Below are positions 29,035 through 38,819 of a stretch of 64,000 nucleotides of DNA, in pieces. This DNA comes from Roseomonas mucosa (GTDB lineage Bacteria > Pseudomonadota > Alphaproteobacteria > Acetobacterales > Acetobacteraceae): contig CAMDWG010000003.1 of NCBI GenBank assembly GCA_945878375.1, positions 124,001-188,000 of the forward strand, read 5' to 3'. Position numbers and translations under genes: made by a program. The notes under the pieces were generated by a model, which made no database searches, was not told where the DNA came from, and saw only the letters and a program-made list of their open reading frames with translations. The first letter of the stretch is position 1. Each line of letters starts with the position of its first letter.

Positions 29035-30054
29035 TCAGTCGTCCTCCGGGCGGATGACGTTGGAACGCTGGCCGAGCAGCAGCACGTCGCGCATCGTCTC
29101 CGCGCTCTTGCGGCGGATATCGGCCCAGGCTTCCGGCGTGTGGAAGGCGCTGTGCGGCGTGATGATGACGCGGCCCTGCAGCCAGGCCTCCCGCCGGCGA
29201 TAGGCGGCGAGCAGGCCGGGGACGGGATCCACCGGCGGCTCCACCGGGATCACGTCGAGCCCGGCCCCCGCCACATGGCCGGATCGCAGCGCGGCTTCCA
29301 GCGCGTCGATGTCGATGCTGGTGCCGCGCGCCGTGTTCACCACCACCGCGCCCTGCGGCAGCATGGCAAGCTGTTCGGCGCCGATCATGCGGCGGGTGGA
29401 GGGCATGTCCGGCACATGCATCGTCAGCACATCCGCGCCGCGCAGCAGATCCTCCAGCGTCCGGGCCCGGCCGATGCCGAGCGCGCGATCCACGCCGTTC
29501 GGCAGGTGCGGGTCGAAGAAGCGCACCTTGAAGCCGAAGGCCTTGGCACGCAGCGCCACCGCCGTGCCGATGCGGCCGAGGCCCACGATGCCGAAGCCCT
29601 GCACTTCCGCGCGGCGGATCAGCGGGCTGTCCACATAGCGCCAGGGGGCCGGCGGCTCGGCGCGCTGCAGGTCGTGATGCAGCAGCAGGCCGCGGCGCAG
29701 CGCGAGCGTCAGCGCGATCGCGTGGTCGGCCACTTCCATCGTGCCGTAGTCGGGCACGTTGCACACCGTGATGCCGCGCGCGGCGCAGGCCGCGCGGTCC
29801 AGGCGGTCGTAGCCGACGCCCATGCGCACCACGACCTTCAGCTTCGGGAAGCGGTCCAGGTGGTGCGGCTTCAGCCAATGGCGGAAGATCAGCAGGCCAT
29901 CGACCCGGGCGCAGACCTCGTCCGACAGCATGTCGAGGCTTTCCGTATGCGGCGCCCCGCCATGGATGATGTCGACATCCGGGCCGAGCACCTCCTGCTC
30001 AAGCGCCGTGTCCGGATACATCGCCTCCGGCTCGATCACCGTCAGTCGCGCCAC
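29035..30054 (-). CDS. D-2-hydroxyacid dehydrogenase (CtBP-like)
   Basis: A 339-residue NAD-dependent dehydrogenase of the D-isomer 2-hydroxyacid family, in the branch often labelled C-terminal-binding-protein-like. The Rossmann loop is GIVGLGRIGTAVA near residue 158, and the triad Arg-Glu-His is intact (NTARG, DVIPVEPP, TPHSAFH). VVRMGVGYDRLD fits this branch. The start is a GTG at 30054, giving MARLTVIEP. It stands between the rne terminator and the capsule run, with about 100 bases to rne and no overlap with neighbours, so it is probably a single-gene unit. The substrate cannot be deduced; phosphoglycerate is unlikely because there is no C-terminal ACT domain. Confidence 0.82.
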   Translation of the reverse strand: MARLTVIEPEAMYPDTALEQEVLGPDVDIIHGGAPHTESLDMLSDEVCARVDGLLIFRHWLKPHHLDRFPKLKVVVRMGVGYDRLDRAACAARGITVCNVPDYGTMEVADHAIALTLALRRGLLLHHDLQRAEPPAPWRYVDSPLIRRAEVQGFGIVGLGRIGTAVALRAKAFGFKVRFFDPHLPNGVDRALGIGRARTLEDLLRGADVLTMHVPDMPSTRRMIGAEQLAMLPQGAVVVNTARGTSIDIDALEAALRSGHVAGAGLDVIPVEPPVDPVPGLLAAYRRREAWLQGRVIITPHSAFHTPEAWADIRRKSAETMRDVLLLGQRSNVIRPEDD

Positions 30055-30091
30055 GTCGCTGGTCCTCGTTGCTGTATGTCAGGGGGAATGA

Positions 30092-30126
30092 CCCGGGGAT
30101 GCCGGCAGGTGCCGACGGTCCCCGGG
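30092..30126 (-). terminator. Probable rne terminator hairpin
   Basis: CCCGGGGA (30092-30099) and TCCCCGGG (30119-30126) form an 8-bp perfect stem, with further GCCGGC/GCCGAC pairing inside the loop. It begins 26 bases after the rne stop. Reading on in the minus direction, only a short TCATTCCCCC tract follows, so termination may be imperfect. Confidence 0.5.
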
Positions 30127-30152
30127 CCACATCAGGCTTGTGGAGTGGCGCC

Positions 30153-33086
30153 TCAGCGGCGCCACCAGCCCCGCTTGCGCGGCAATTCGGCTTCCGCCTC
30201 GGCGCCGAGCACGATGGGCGCGACCGGCTGGCCGATCACCGGTTCCTCGCGCGCAGGCGCGGCGGGCGGCTCCGCCTTGGCGGGCGCAGAGGGGGCGGGG
30301 GCGGGGGCGGGGGCCGGGGCTGGCTCGGCCACGGGCTCGACGGCCGCCGGCGCGGTAAATGCCGGGTCGGCGGGTGCCTCGACCGGGGCCGGCTCCGCAA
30401 CCGGCGGGGCAGGCGGCGCGGCTTCGGGCGGCGCGGCTTCGGCCGCCGGCACCTCGGCGCCGACCTCCGGGGCAGGCGCTGAGGGGGCAGGCGCCGAGGG
30501 GGCGGGCGTCCTCGGGGCGCGGCGGGGGCGCACGGCGCGTTCGACCGCCTGCTGCTCGGCCGCCTCCATCGCCATCAGGATCTCATCCATCTGGCCGGCG
30601 AAGGGGTCGGCAGGAGTCGGCGCGCGGCGCGTGGCGCTGGGCGCGGGCGTGGCAATGGGCGGCGCGGCCGGGGCAGCGAAAGGTTCCGGAGCGGCGGCAG
30701 CTTCCTCGGCGCCCTCGGCACCCTCGCCCTCCGGGCGCCTGCGGCGGCCACCACGGCGACCGCGACGACGGCGGCGCGCGGCGTCTTCCGCCGATTCGGC
30801 ATCCGACTCGGCCTCGGCCTCTGGGCTTGGCTCCATGCCTTCGGCCACAGGCTCCGCCTCGGCGGCGGCATCCGACACGGCCGGGGCGGCCTCGCCCTCC
30901 TCCGCCTCGTCCTCGTCACCGTCCTCGGACGCCTGGGCGCCGTCGGCGGAGGCGCCTTCGCCCCCCTCGCGGCGGCCGCGCCGGCGGCGGCGGCGGCGGC
31001 GGCGCTGGCCGGCCTCACCATCGGCAGCCTCGGCACGCGGCTCGCGCGGCTCACGGGCGGGCTCGGCCTCCTCGGCCACGGGCTCCTCGGCCTCGGGCAG
31101 TTCGGGCTCCTCCGGCTCTGGCGCGTAGTCCATCCGCAGCGCGGCGGGACGGTCCGCGACCGCGTCGGGGTTCTGCGCGCGGGTGCGTTCGATCCGCAGC
31201 GCGGGGGGGATCAGCGTATCGTCGGCCTGGATCAGCACGGTCATGCCGAACCGTTCCTCGATCATCGCCAGGCGGTCGCGCTTGCGGTTGAGCAGCCAGA
31301 AGCCGAGCGGGGTCGCGACATGCACCACGATCTCGGCGGCGCGGCGCTTCGCGCCTTCCTCCTCGATCGCGCGCAGCACCGCGAGGCCGCTGCTTTCGAC
31401 GCTGCGGACCAGGCCGCGGCCCTGGCAATGCGGGCAGGCGACGAAGGCGTGTTCCACCAGCGACGGGCGCAGCCGCTGGCGCGACATCTCCAGCAGGCCG
31501 AAATGGCTGATCCGGCCAACCTGGATCCGCGCGCGGTCCAGTTTCAGCGCTTCCTTCAGCCGGCGTTCGACCATGGCGTCGTGCTTCGACGCTTCCATGT
31601 CGATGAAGTCGATGACGATCAGCCCCGCCAGGTCGCGCAGGCGCAGCTGGCGCGCCACTTCATCCGCCGCTTCGAGATTGGTGCGGAGCGCCGTGTCCTC
31701 GATATGCCGGTCGCGGGTGGCGCGGCCGGAGTTCACGTCGATCGCGACCAGCGCCTCGGTCTGGTTGATGACGATGTAGCCGCCCGACTTCAGCTGCACG
31801 GTCGGGTTGTGCATCTGCTCCAGCTGCTGGTCGACGCCGTGGCGCGCGAACAGCGGCACGCCGTCGCGCGACATCCGCACCTTGTTCGCATGCGCGGGCA
31901 TCAGCATGCGCATGAACTCGCGCGCGTCCTGGAAGGCGTCGTCGCCATCCACCAGCACTTCCTCGACATCCTTGCCGTAGGTGTCGCGGATGGACCGCTT
32001 GATGAGGTCCGCTTCCTCATAGATCAGCGCGGGCGCGCTGCTGGCGAAGGTGCGTTCACGGATGCCGTCCCACAGCCGCAGCAGGTATTCGCAATCCTTG
32101 CGGATCTCGGGCTTCGGCCGCTGCGCGCCGGCGGTGCGCACGATCAGGCTCATCCCATCGGGCAGCCCGACCTCGTCGATCGCCTCCCGCAGCCGCTTGC
32201 GGTCGGCGGCAGAGGTGATCTTGCGCGAGATGCCGCCGCCGCGCGGGCTGTTCGGCATCAGCACGCTGAAGCGGCCCGCGAGCGAGATGTAGGTGGTCAG
32301 CGCGGCGCCCTTCGTGCCGCGTTCTTCCTTCACCACCTGGATCAGCATGATCTGGCGGCGCTTGATGACTTCCTGGATCTTGTAGTGGCGCAGGAACTTG
32401 GGCGGGATGCGGCGTTCCCGCATGTCGTCCTCGGTGGAGCCGCCGACGGTCTCGGGCGGCAGCACGGGCTCTGCGGCCATTTCGCCATCCGCCCCCTGGG
32501 GCTCGGCGCCATTCGCGTCGAGATCGGACTCGGCACCCTCGGGCTCGGCATCGTCGCTGTCGCGCTCGGCGGGGCCGGCCTCCGGCACGCCTTCGGGCGG
32601 CAGGGCGACGCCGTCATGCGGCACGGTGGCCTCGGCGGCCTCGGCTTCCATCATGACGATGCGGGCCGGCAGCGAGTCCGCCGCGGCGTCGGTTTCCGCC
32701 GGCGGTTCGGCGGCGCTGGATTCCAGCGCCTCGGTCAGCGCGGCATCGCCGGCGCGGGCGGCGTCCTCGGCCTCCTCGCGGCGGCGGTCTTCCTCGGCCT
32801 CGGCGCGCTGCATGTCGAGCAGGCGTTGCCGGTCGGCGGTCGGAAGCTGGTAGTAGTCGGGATGGATCTCGCCGAAGGCCAGGAAGCCATGGCGGTTGCC
32901 GCCATACTCGACGAAGGCGGCCTGCAGGCTGGGTTCCACCCGCACGACGCGGGCGAGGTAGATGTTGCCCTTGAGGGGCATGCGGTTGACCGATTCGATA
33001 TCGAAGGCTTCGAGCCGGTTGCCGTCCAGCACCGCCACCCTTGTTTCCTCGGGGTGGGATGCGTCGATCAGCATGCGCTTGGTCAT
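30153..33086 (-). CDS. rne: Ribonuclease E
   Basis: A 977-residue endoribonuclease and degradosome scaffold. The S1 RNA-binding domain (from about residue 36) is split by an acidic Ala/Glu/Pro-rich insertion at about residues 92-224. The catalytic DNase I-like part has Asp450 (ALVAIDVNSG) and Asp493 (VIDFIDME), equivalent to E. coli D303 and D346, and the zinc link is C551-P-H-C554. Residues 650-977 are disordered scaffold with two Arg-rich blocks and Pro/Ala repeats, ending in RKRGWWRR. A terminal GWW motif binds PNPase in Caulobacter RNase E. The start MTKRMLIDASH at 33086 is family-typical although the frame is open upstream. A long leader precedes it. Confidence 0.95.
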   Translation of the reverse strand: MTKRMLIDASHPEETRVAVLDGNRLEAFDIESVNRMPLKGNIYLARVVRVEPSLQAAFVEYGGNRHGFLAFGEIHPDYYQLPTADRQRLLDMQRAEAEEDRRREEAEDAARAGDAALTEALESSAAEPPAETDAAADSLPARIVMMEAEAAEATVPHDGVALPPEGVPEAGPAERDSDDAEPEGAESDLDANGAEPQGADGEMAAEPVLPPETVGGSTEDDMRERRIPPKFLRHYKIQEVIKRRQIMLIQVVKEERGTKGAALTTYISLAGRFSVLMPNSPRGGGISRKITSAADRKRLREAIDEVGLPDGMSLIVRTAGAQRPKPEIRKDCEYLLRLWDGIRERTFASSAPALIYEEADLIKRSIRDTYGKDVEEVLVDGDDAFQDAREFMRMLMPAHANKVRMSRDGVPLFARHGVDQQLEQMHNPTVQLKSGGYIVINQTEALVAIDVNSGRATRDRHIEDTALRTNLEAADEVARQLRLRDLAGLIVIDFIDMEASKHDAMVERRLKEALKLDRARIQVGRISHFGLLEMSRQRLRPSLVEHAFVACPHCQGRGLVRSVESSGLAVLRAIEEEGAKRRAAEIVVHVATPLGFWLLNRKRDRLAMIEERFGMTVLIQADDTLIPPALRIERTRAQNPDAVADRPAALRMDYAPEPEEPELPEAEEPVAEEAEPAREPREPRAEAADGEAGQRRRRRRRRRGRREGGEGASADGAQASEDGDEDEAEEGEAAPAVSDAAAEAEPVAEGMEPSPEAEAESDAESAEDAARRRRRGRRGGRRRRPEGEGAEGAEEAAAAPEPFAAPAAPPIATPAPSATRRAPTPADPFAGQMDEILMAMEAAEQQAVERAVRPRRAPRTPAPSAPAPSAPAPEVGAEVPAAEAAPPEAAPPAPPVAEPAPVEAPADPAFTAPAAVEPVAEPAPAPAPAPAPSAPAKAEPPAAPAREEPVIGQPVAPIVLGAEAEAELPRKRGWWRR

Positions 33087-33868
33087 GGAAGCGGGATCTC
33101 CGCGCCGCGGCGCGACTGGGCGCGGCCACGGCGGAGGGGGGTGGCGGGGGCCTCGAAGCGGCGGCGGCGCGGCTGGTACTGGCCCATGCGGCGGCGACCC
33201 GATCCTCTTCGCGGCGGGCCGGCCCGGAAGGGGCGGCCCTGGGTGGGTTTCGGTGGACCAAGCGGGACGCGGCCATGGGCAAGGCCCTGGCCGCGTGCCG
33301 CCGGATCCGGCGGTTGCGTCTCGCGATGGCCCCAAGCCCGCTGTGCGGCGCTATCGCCCCCGCACCCACCCGGGACATGACCCCGGAAGGCGGCGCAGGC
33401 AGAAGGCACCGATCGCAGACGCGGTCGGGCGGGCGGCGAGCACACGGGGCACAGCACGGACCCTGGCGGAATCGGCCGGGGAAAAGACTGTGTCGCGCGC
33501 GCTCCGCGCCGGCGGGGATGTCGTCCCGGCCCCTGGCGAAACGCGGGACGCGGGACCGGCCATCACCGGAACCGCCCCATGCCAGGACCGAAGCCTCACC
33601 CTGCCGCCATCCGCCGCAACCGCGGTCGAAGATGGGGCCGGGCGGCCGCGAGAGAGCCGAACATCCCTGCCGACGGCGTCGCCGCCGGGGCAACGCACCA
33701 TAATTGCACGGGGCGTCATCCACAAGGCGCCGGGGCGCCGCCAGGCCAGGTTCCTCACCCAGACTTCAAGCGGTCGGGGAGGCTTTCCTGGCAAGTCACG
33801 GGGAACATGTGGTATCCGAATCGATAGCGGGTCCGGGGGACAGGGCCCGCCCCAAGGGGGTTCCAACC
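33087..33868. other. 782-bp divergent gap between rne and amiC
   Basis: No reading frame here resembles a protein; the open frames are Arg/Pro-rich and overlap one another. The part next to rne probably forms a long 5' leader, as in E. coli where such a leader mediates RNase E autoregulation. The amiC promoter must lie near its right end, but no good hexamer pair was found there. Base composition stays GC-rich throughout. Confidence 0.5.
33697..33725 (-). promoter_or_regulatory. Weak candidate promoter for rne
   Basis: On the minus strand TTGTGG (33725-33720) and TATGGT (33702-33697) are spaced by 17 bases in one of the few AT-richer spots of this gap. It would give an rne leader of about 600 bases. 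The match is modest (three and four of six positions). Confidence 0.22.
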
Positions 33869-34987
33869 ATGCTCCGCCGCCGCGGCCTGGTGGGCGCGCT
33901 GCTCGCCTTCGCCGCGCTGCCGCCGCCACGCGCCGCCGAGGCCGCCAGCGCGGCCAGCCTGACCGCCGATGGCACCGCCGCGCGCCTGGTCGTCACGCTC
34001 GCACCGGGCGGGCGCTGGCGGATCCTGGCACGGAACGACCCGCCGCGCCTCGTGCTCGAGTTTCCCGGCACCGGCTGGCGCGGCCCTGCCCGCTTGGCTG
34101 GCGCTGGCCCGGTGCGCCGGGTGCGGGCGGAAGCCGGGCGGCTGGTGCTCGACCTCACCGGCCCGGTGCAGCTGCGCGGCGCGAGCGAGGCCGGCGGCCG
34201 GCTGCGGGTCGGGATCGCGCCGGGTCCAGCCGCCGCCTTCGCCCGCGCCGCCTCGGCCGGCCAGCCGCTGGCCCAGGGCAGGCAGGGGGCGCGGCTGCCG
34301 CTGGTGGTGCTCGACCCCGGCCATGGCGGCCGCGACCCCGGCGCGATCGGCCGCGCCGGCACGCAGGAAAAGACGGTCGTGCTGGCCTGCGCGCAGGAAC
34401 TGCGCCGCCTGCTGGAGGCCTCGGGGCGGTGCCGCGTCGCGATGACGCGGAGCGGCGACCGCTTCGTGGCGCTGGGACAGCGTGTGGACTTCGCCCGCCG
34501 GCGCGAAGCGGCGCTGTTCGTCTCGCTGCATGCGGACAGCGCGCCAGGGGCGCGCGGTGCCTCGGTCTACACGCTCGGCGAGGGGTCCGACGCGCTCTCC
34601 ACCGCCCTGGCGCGGCGGGAGAATGAATCGGACCGGGCCGGCGGGCTCCGCCTGCCTTCGGTCTCGCCGGAGGTGCAGGCGATCCTGCTGTCCCTGATGC
34701 GGGCGGAGACCAAGGCGGGCAGCGCGCGCATGGCCGGGCTGGTGGTGCGGGAACTCGGCGCCGATGTGCCCCTGCTGCCCAACCCCCATCGCCAGGGCGG
34801 CTTCGTGGTGCTGAAGGCGCCGGAAATCCCCTCTGTCCTGGTGGAGATCGGCTTCCTGTCCAACCCGCTGGACGAGGCGGTGCTGCGCCGGCCGGACCAC
34901 CGGGCGAAGGTGGCGCGCGCGCTCAGCCGCGCCGTGCAGGGCTGGCTGGCCCGCGCCCCCCAGCCGGAGGCGGTGGCGACCGGTTGA
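33869..34987 (+). CDS. amiC: N-acetylmuramoyl-L-alanine amidase (AmiC-like)
   Basis: A 372-residue periplasmic amidase that cuts the peptide stem from peptidoglycan during cell separation. It has a signal peptide (LRRRGLVGALLAFAALPP, cleavage near AEA), an AMIN-like beta domain at about residues 35-130, and an Amidase_3 domain with the zinc ligands in VVLDPGHGGRDPG, SLHAD and the catalytic Glu in VLVEIGFLSN. The ATG at 33869 is selected because it starts the signal peptide, although the frame is open further upstream. It lies about 55 bases before mrcA. The order rne-amiC-mrcA-prfB is shared by many alphaproteobacteria, with rne transcribed away from the others as here. Confidence 0.92.
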   Translation: MLRRRGLVGALLAFAALPPPRAAEAASAASLTADGTAARLVVTLAPGGRWRILARNDPPRLVLEFPGTGWRGPARLAGAGPVRRVRAEAGRLVLDLTGPVQLRGASEAGGRLRVGIAPGPAAAFARAASAGQPLAQGRQGARLPLVVLDPGHGGRDPGAIGRAGTQEKTVVLACAQELRRLLEASGRCRVAMTRSGDRFVALGQRVDFARRREAALFVSLHADSAPGARGASVYTLGEGSDALSTALARRENESDRAGGLRLPSVSPEVQAILLSLMRAETKAGSARMAGLVVRELGADVPLLPNPHRQGGFVVLKAPEIPSVLVEIGFLSNPLDEAVLRRPDHRAKVARALSRAVQGWLARAPQPEAVATG

Positions 34988-35042
34988 AACCGGCCCCGCA
35001 CCGAAGCGTGCCCAAACCGCCGGGCTGGTGTATGGAACGGCC

Positions 35043-37652
35043 ATGACCTCCCAAGAGCCGCGCGCCCCCGAACTCCGCGCCCAGCAGCGGATGGTCGGCG
35101 GCACGCCCGCCGCACGACCCGCCCCCGCCCCCGCAAGCGCCACCGCAGCGCCGCCCCGCGCCGCCGCGCCGCGCCGCAAGCGCGGCTGGTTCCTTGGCAG
35201 CATCGCCTTCCTGTTCAAGGCAGGGCTGGTGCTGGTGGTGGCCGGCGGGCTGGCGGCGGGCGGGGCGGGCTATGCGCTGTATCGCTCCGTCGCGGCCGAC
35301 CTGCCGGATTACTCCTGGCTGGCCGACTACCACCCGCCGCAGATGAGCCGCGTCTATGCCGCCGATTCCCGGCTGATGGCCGAACTGGCGCAGGAACGGC
35401 GCGTCTTCGTGCCGATCGAGGCCATGCCCCAGCGCATCCAGCAGGCCTTCGTCGCAGCCGAGGACCAGAATTTCTGGCACCATCGGGGCGTGGACCCGGT
35501 GGCCATCGCGCGCGCGGTGATGGTGAATGTGGAACAGCTCGGCTCCGGCCGGCGGCCCATCGGCGCGTCCACCATCACCCAGCAGGTCGCCAAGAACATG
35601 CTGGTCGGCGCCGACCGGACCATGACCCGCAAGGTGCGGGAAGCGATCCTGGCCTTCCGGATCGAAGGGGCGATGCCGAAGCAGCGCATCCTCGAGATCT
35701 ACCTGAACGAGATCTTCCTGGGCCAGCAGGCCTATGGCGTCGCCGCCGCCGCGCAGGGCTATTTCAACAAATCGCTCGATGAGCTGACGCTGGCCGAGAC
35801 CGCCTTCCTCGCCGCGCTGCCCAAGGCGCCGAACAACCTCAACCCGGTGCGCTTCCCCGAAGCCGCGCGCGCGCGGCGGGACTATGTGCTCGGCCGCATG
35901 GCCGAGGACGGCTACGTCACCCAGGCCGAGGCCGCCGCTGCCCGCGCCGAGCCGATCGTCCCGCGCCCCACCCGCCGGCCCGACATCCTCCAGGTCGGCC
36001 AGCACTTCGCCGAGGATGTGCGGCGCGAGCTGGTCACCCGCTTCGGCGCCGACCAGACGACGATGGGCGGCCTCGTGGTCCGCACCTCGCTCGATCCCGC
36101 GCTGCAGGCGGAGACCGAACGGGCGCTGCGGCGGGCGCTGATGGACCATGACCGCCGCCGCGGCGGCTGGCGTGGCCCCGTGGCGCAGATCAGCGCCGGG
36201 GCGACCGAATGGCTGCCCGCGTTGCAGGCCTTGCCCCGCGTGCCCGGGGCCTTGCCGCCATGGCGGCTGGCCGTGGCGCTCGAGGTCCGGGACCGTGAGG
36301 CGCGGATGGCTTGGCTCGAACGGCCGGACCCGCGCACGGCCCCGCAGCCGCGCACCGCGGCGCTGCCGTTCGAGGAGGTCTCGCCCTGGGCGCGCCGGGT
36401 GCGGGACGGAAGGCTGGGCCCCGCGCCGCGCCGGATGCAGGATGTGCTGGCGCCGGGCGATGTGGTGCTGGTGGAAGTGCTGCCGGCCATCCCCGCCCAG
36501 GGCCGCACCCCCGCACGGCCGGAACGCCTGGCCCTGCGCCAGGTGCCGGAGGTGGAAGGCGCGGTGGTGGCGCTCGATCCCAATAATGGCCGTGTGCTGG
36601 CCATTGCCGGCGGCTGGTCCTTCGACCGGTCCTGGTTCAACCGGGCGACCCAGGCGATGCGCCAGCCGGGATCGTCCTTCAAGCCCTTCGCCTATCTGCC
36701 GGCGCTGGAAGCGGGCATCCCGCCCAACCAGCTGATGCTGGACGCGCCGGTCGAGATCATGACCCCGCAAGGCCTGTGGCGGCCGGGCAATTACGGCGGC
36801 GCCTCGGCCCAGGGTTGGGTGACGATGCGGAGCGCGATGGAGCGCAGCCTCAACATGGTCACCGTGCGGCTCGCGCAGCAGGTGGGCATGGGCGCGGTGT
36901 CGGAGACCGCCGCGCGCTTCGGCGTGATCCCCAACATGCCCCGCTTCCTGGCCATGTCCCTCGGCGCGGGGGAGACGACGGTGCTGCGCCAGGCGGCGGC
37001 CTATGCCAGCTTCGTCAATGGCGGGCGGCAGGTGGCGCCGACGCTGATCGACACGGTGCAGGACCGCCACGGGCGCGTCATCTGGCGCAGCGACCAGCGC
37101 CGCTGCGAGGGCTGCGCGGCGGCCGACCCCACCGCCGCGCCGCCCAGCCTGACGGAGGACCGACGCCAGATCGCCGATCCCGTCGCATCCTTCCAGATGG
37201 TGAGCCTGCTGCAGGGCGTGGTGGAACGCGGCACTGGCACGCGGGCGGGGGCGGGGCTCGGCCGGCCGGTCGCGGGCAAGACCGGCACGACGGATGACTA
37301 CAAGGATGCCTGGTTCGTCGGCTTCACCCCGGACCTCGTGGTGGCGGTGTGGATCGGGCATGACGAACCGCGCAGCATGGCCGTGCCCGGCCTGCTGGAC
37401 GCGGATGTGACCGGCGGGCGGCTGGCCGCGCCGGTCTTCCGCGACGTGGTCGCGGCTGCCCTGCAAGGCAGCCCGGCCATTCCCTTCCGCGCCCCCCCCG
37501 GCACCGCGCTGGTCCGCATCCTGCTGGAGAACGGCCAGACCATCCTCGAAGCCTTCCGCCCCGGCACCGAGAACGCCGCCCGCCCGCCCAGCGACCCCTT
37601 GTCGGGCGGCGCAGCTGCCGGATTGGACAGCGGGTTGGGCGGGCTGTACTAG
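35043..37652 (+). CDS. mrcA: Penicillin-binding protein 1A
   Basis: An 869-residue class A PBP that polymerises glycan strands and cross-links peptides. Layout: a Pro/Ala-rich cytoplasmic tail of about 48 residues, one membrane helix at 50-80, a GT51 glycosyltransferase domain with catalytic Glu140 in EDQNF and GASTITQQVAKN, an OB-like region around 370-490, and a transpeptidase domain with Ser544 in the SSFK box, RSLNMVTV as the SxN box and KTGTTDDYKDAWFVG as the KTG box. All catalytic motifs are intact. The ATG at 35043 (MTSQEPRAP) gives the expected cytoplasmic tail. The next gene, prfB, begins 9 bases after the stop, so the two probably share a transcript. Confidence 0.95.
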   Translation: MTSQEPRAPELRAQQRMVGGTPAARPAPAPASATAAPPRAAAPRRKRGWFLGSIAFLFKAGLVLVVAGGLAAGGAGYALYRSVAADLPDYSWLADYHPPQMSRVYAADSRLMAELAQERRVFVPIEAMPQRIQQAFVAAEDQNFWHHRGVDPVAIARAVMVNVEQLGSGRRPIGASTITQQVAKNMLVGADRTMTRKVREAILAFRIEGAMPKQRILEIYLNEIFLGQQAYGVAAAAQGYFNKSLDELTLAETAFLAALPKAPNNLNPVRFPEAARARRDYVLGRMAEDGYVTQAEAAAARAEPIVPRPTRRPDILQVGQHFAEDVRRELVTRFGADQTTMGGLVVRTSLDPALQAETERALRRALMDHDRRRGGWRGPVAQISAGATEWLPALQALPRVPGALPPWRLAVALEVRDREARMAWLERPDPRTAPQPRTAALPFEEVSPWARRVRDGRLGPAPRRMQDVLAPGDVVLVEVLPAIPAQGRTPARPERLALRQVPEVEGAVVALDPNNGRVLAIAGGWSFDRSWFNRATQAMRQPGSSFKPFAYLPALEAGIPPNQLMLDAPVEIMTPQGLWRPGNYGGASAQGWVTMRSAMERSLNMVTVRLAQQVGMGAVSETAARFGVIPNMPRFLAMSLGAGETTVLRQAAAYASFVNGGRQVAPTLIDTVQDRHGRVIWRSDQRRCEGCAAADPTAAPPSLTEDRRQIADPVASFQMVSLLQGVVERGTGTRAGAGLGRPVAGKTGTTDDYKDAWFVGFTPDLVVAVWIGHDEPRSMAVPGLLDADVTGGRLAAPVFRDVVAAALQGSPAIPFRAPPGTALVRILLENGQTILEAFRPGTENAARPPSDPLSGGAAAGLDSGLGGLY

Positions 37653-37661
37653 CGGCCCCCC

Positions 37662-38792
37662 ATGCGCGCCGAAGCCGAGACCCTGAAGACCGATATCGCG
37701 GACAGCATCTCCCTGCTGCGCCGCCATCTGGACTGGGAGGCCGCCGTCGTGCGGCTCCAGGAACTGAATGCCCGCGCGGAAGACCCCTCGCTCTGGAACA
37801 AGGCAGAGGAAGCGCAGGCCGTGATGCGGGAACGCAACCGCATCGCCGCCCAGGTCGAAGGCGTGCTGCAGCTGGAAAAGGACGTCGCCGACGCGCTCGA
37901 ACTGATCGAGCTGGCGGAGGCCGAGGGCGATGCCGCCACCGCCGACGCCGCCGTCGCCGACATGCAGCGCTACGCCGCGGACGCGAAGCGCCGCGAGATC
38001 GAAAGCCTGCTGTCCGGCGAAGCCGACCCGAACGACTGCTACCTGGAAGTCAATGCCGGCGCCGGCGGCACCGAAGCCCAGGACTGGGCCGAGATGCTGC
38101 TGCGTATGTATTCCCGCTGGGCCGAGCGGCGCGGCTACAAGGTCACGATGACCGAGCAGTCGGAAGGCGAACAGGCGGGCATCAAGTCGGCCACCATCCA
38201 GGTCACCGGCACCAACGCCTTCGGCTGGCTGAAGACCGAGACGGGCGTGCACCGCTTGGTTCGCATCTCGCCCTTCGATGCGGCGGCGCGGCGGCAGACC
38301 AGCTTCGCCTCGGTCTATGTCTATCCGGTGATCGACGACCGGATCGAGATCGAGATCAACCCGGCCGACCTGAAGACCGACACCTTCCGCGCTTCCGGCG
38401 CCGGCGGGCAGCATGTGAACAAGACGGAATCGGGCGTGCGCTTCACGCATATCCCGACCGGGATCGTCGCCGCATCGACCCAGGATCGCAGCCAGCACCG
38501 CAACCGCGTCATCGCGATGGAGATGCTGAAGGCCCGGCTGTACGAGCTGGAACTGCGCAAGCGCGAAGCGATCACGGCGGCGACCGAGGCGGGCAAGACC
38601 GATATCGGCTGGGGCCACCAGATCCGGTCCTATGTGCTGCAGCCCTACCAGATGGTGAAGGACCTGCGGACCGGCGTGGAGAAGGGCAATCCCGCCGCCG
38701 TGCTGGACGGCGAGCTGGACGAATTCATGGCCGCCGCCCTGGCCTTGCGCGTGGGCACGACCCGGTCCGAAGCGAGCGCCAACGCGAGTTGA
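37662..38792 (+). CDS. prfB: Peptide chain release factor 2
   Basis: A 376-residue factor that ends translation at UGA and UAA codons. The stop-codon reading tripeptide SPF is present ([11 protein letters not shown]), and the GGQ hydrolysis loop is in [14 protein letters not shown] near residue 248. The region corresponding to the E. coli programmed frameshift (codon 26) reads CATCTGGACTGG, in which the CTTTGA slippery stop is replaced by an ordinary CTG-GAC, so the gene is one continuous frame with no autoregulatory frameshift. It starts 9 bases after mrcA. Nothing else is unusual. Confidence 0.95.
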   Translation: MRAEAETLKTDIADSISLLRRHLDWEAAVVRLQELNARAEDPSLWNKAEEAQAVMRERNRIAAQVEGVLQLEKDVADALELIELAEAEGDAATADAAVADMQRYAADAKRREIESLLSGEADPNDCYLEVNAGAGGTEAQDWAEMLLRMYSRWAERRGYKVTMTEQSEGEQAGIKSATIQVTGTNAFGWLKTETGVHRLVRISPFDAAARRQTSFASVYVYPVIDDRIEIEINPADLKTDTFRASGAGGQHVNKTESGVRFTHIPTGIVAASTQDRSQHRNRVIAMEMLKARLYELELRKREAITAATEAGKTDIGWGHQIRSYVLQPYQMVKDLRTGVEKGNPAAVLDGELDEFMAAALALRVGTTRSEASANAS

Positions 38793-38798
38793 TGAGGG

Positions 38799-38814
38799 GC
38801 GGCCATCCGGCCGC
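38799..38814. terminator. Shared hairpin between convergent prfB and the Hsp70-like gene
   Basis: GCGGCC-ATCC-GGCCGC is a perfect 6-bp stem lying in the 27-bp gap between the two convergent stops. It can serve both directions; no T-run accompanies it. Confidence 0.4.
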
Positions 38815-38819
38815 TGGGA

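Noticed and set aside
34923-38618. 1231-codon minus-strand frame opposite mrcA and prfB
   Set aside because: Low-complexity translation rich in His, Gly and Arg; real genes lie on the plus strand.
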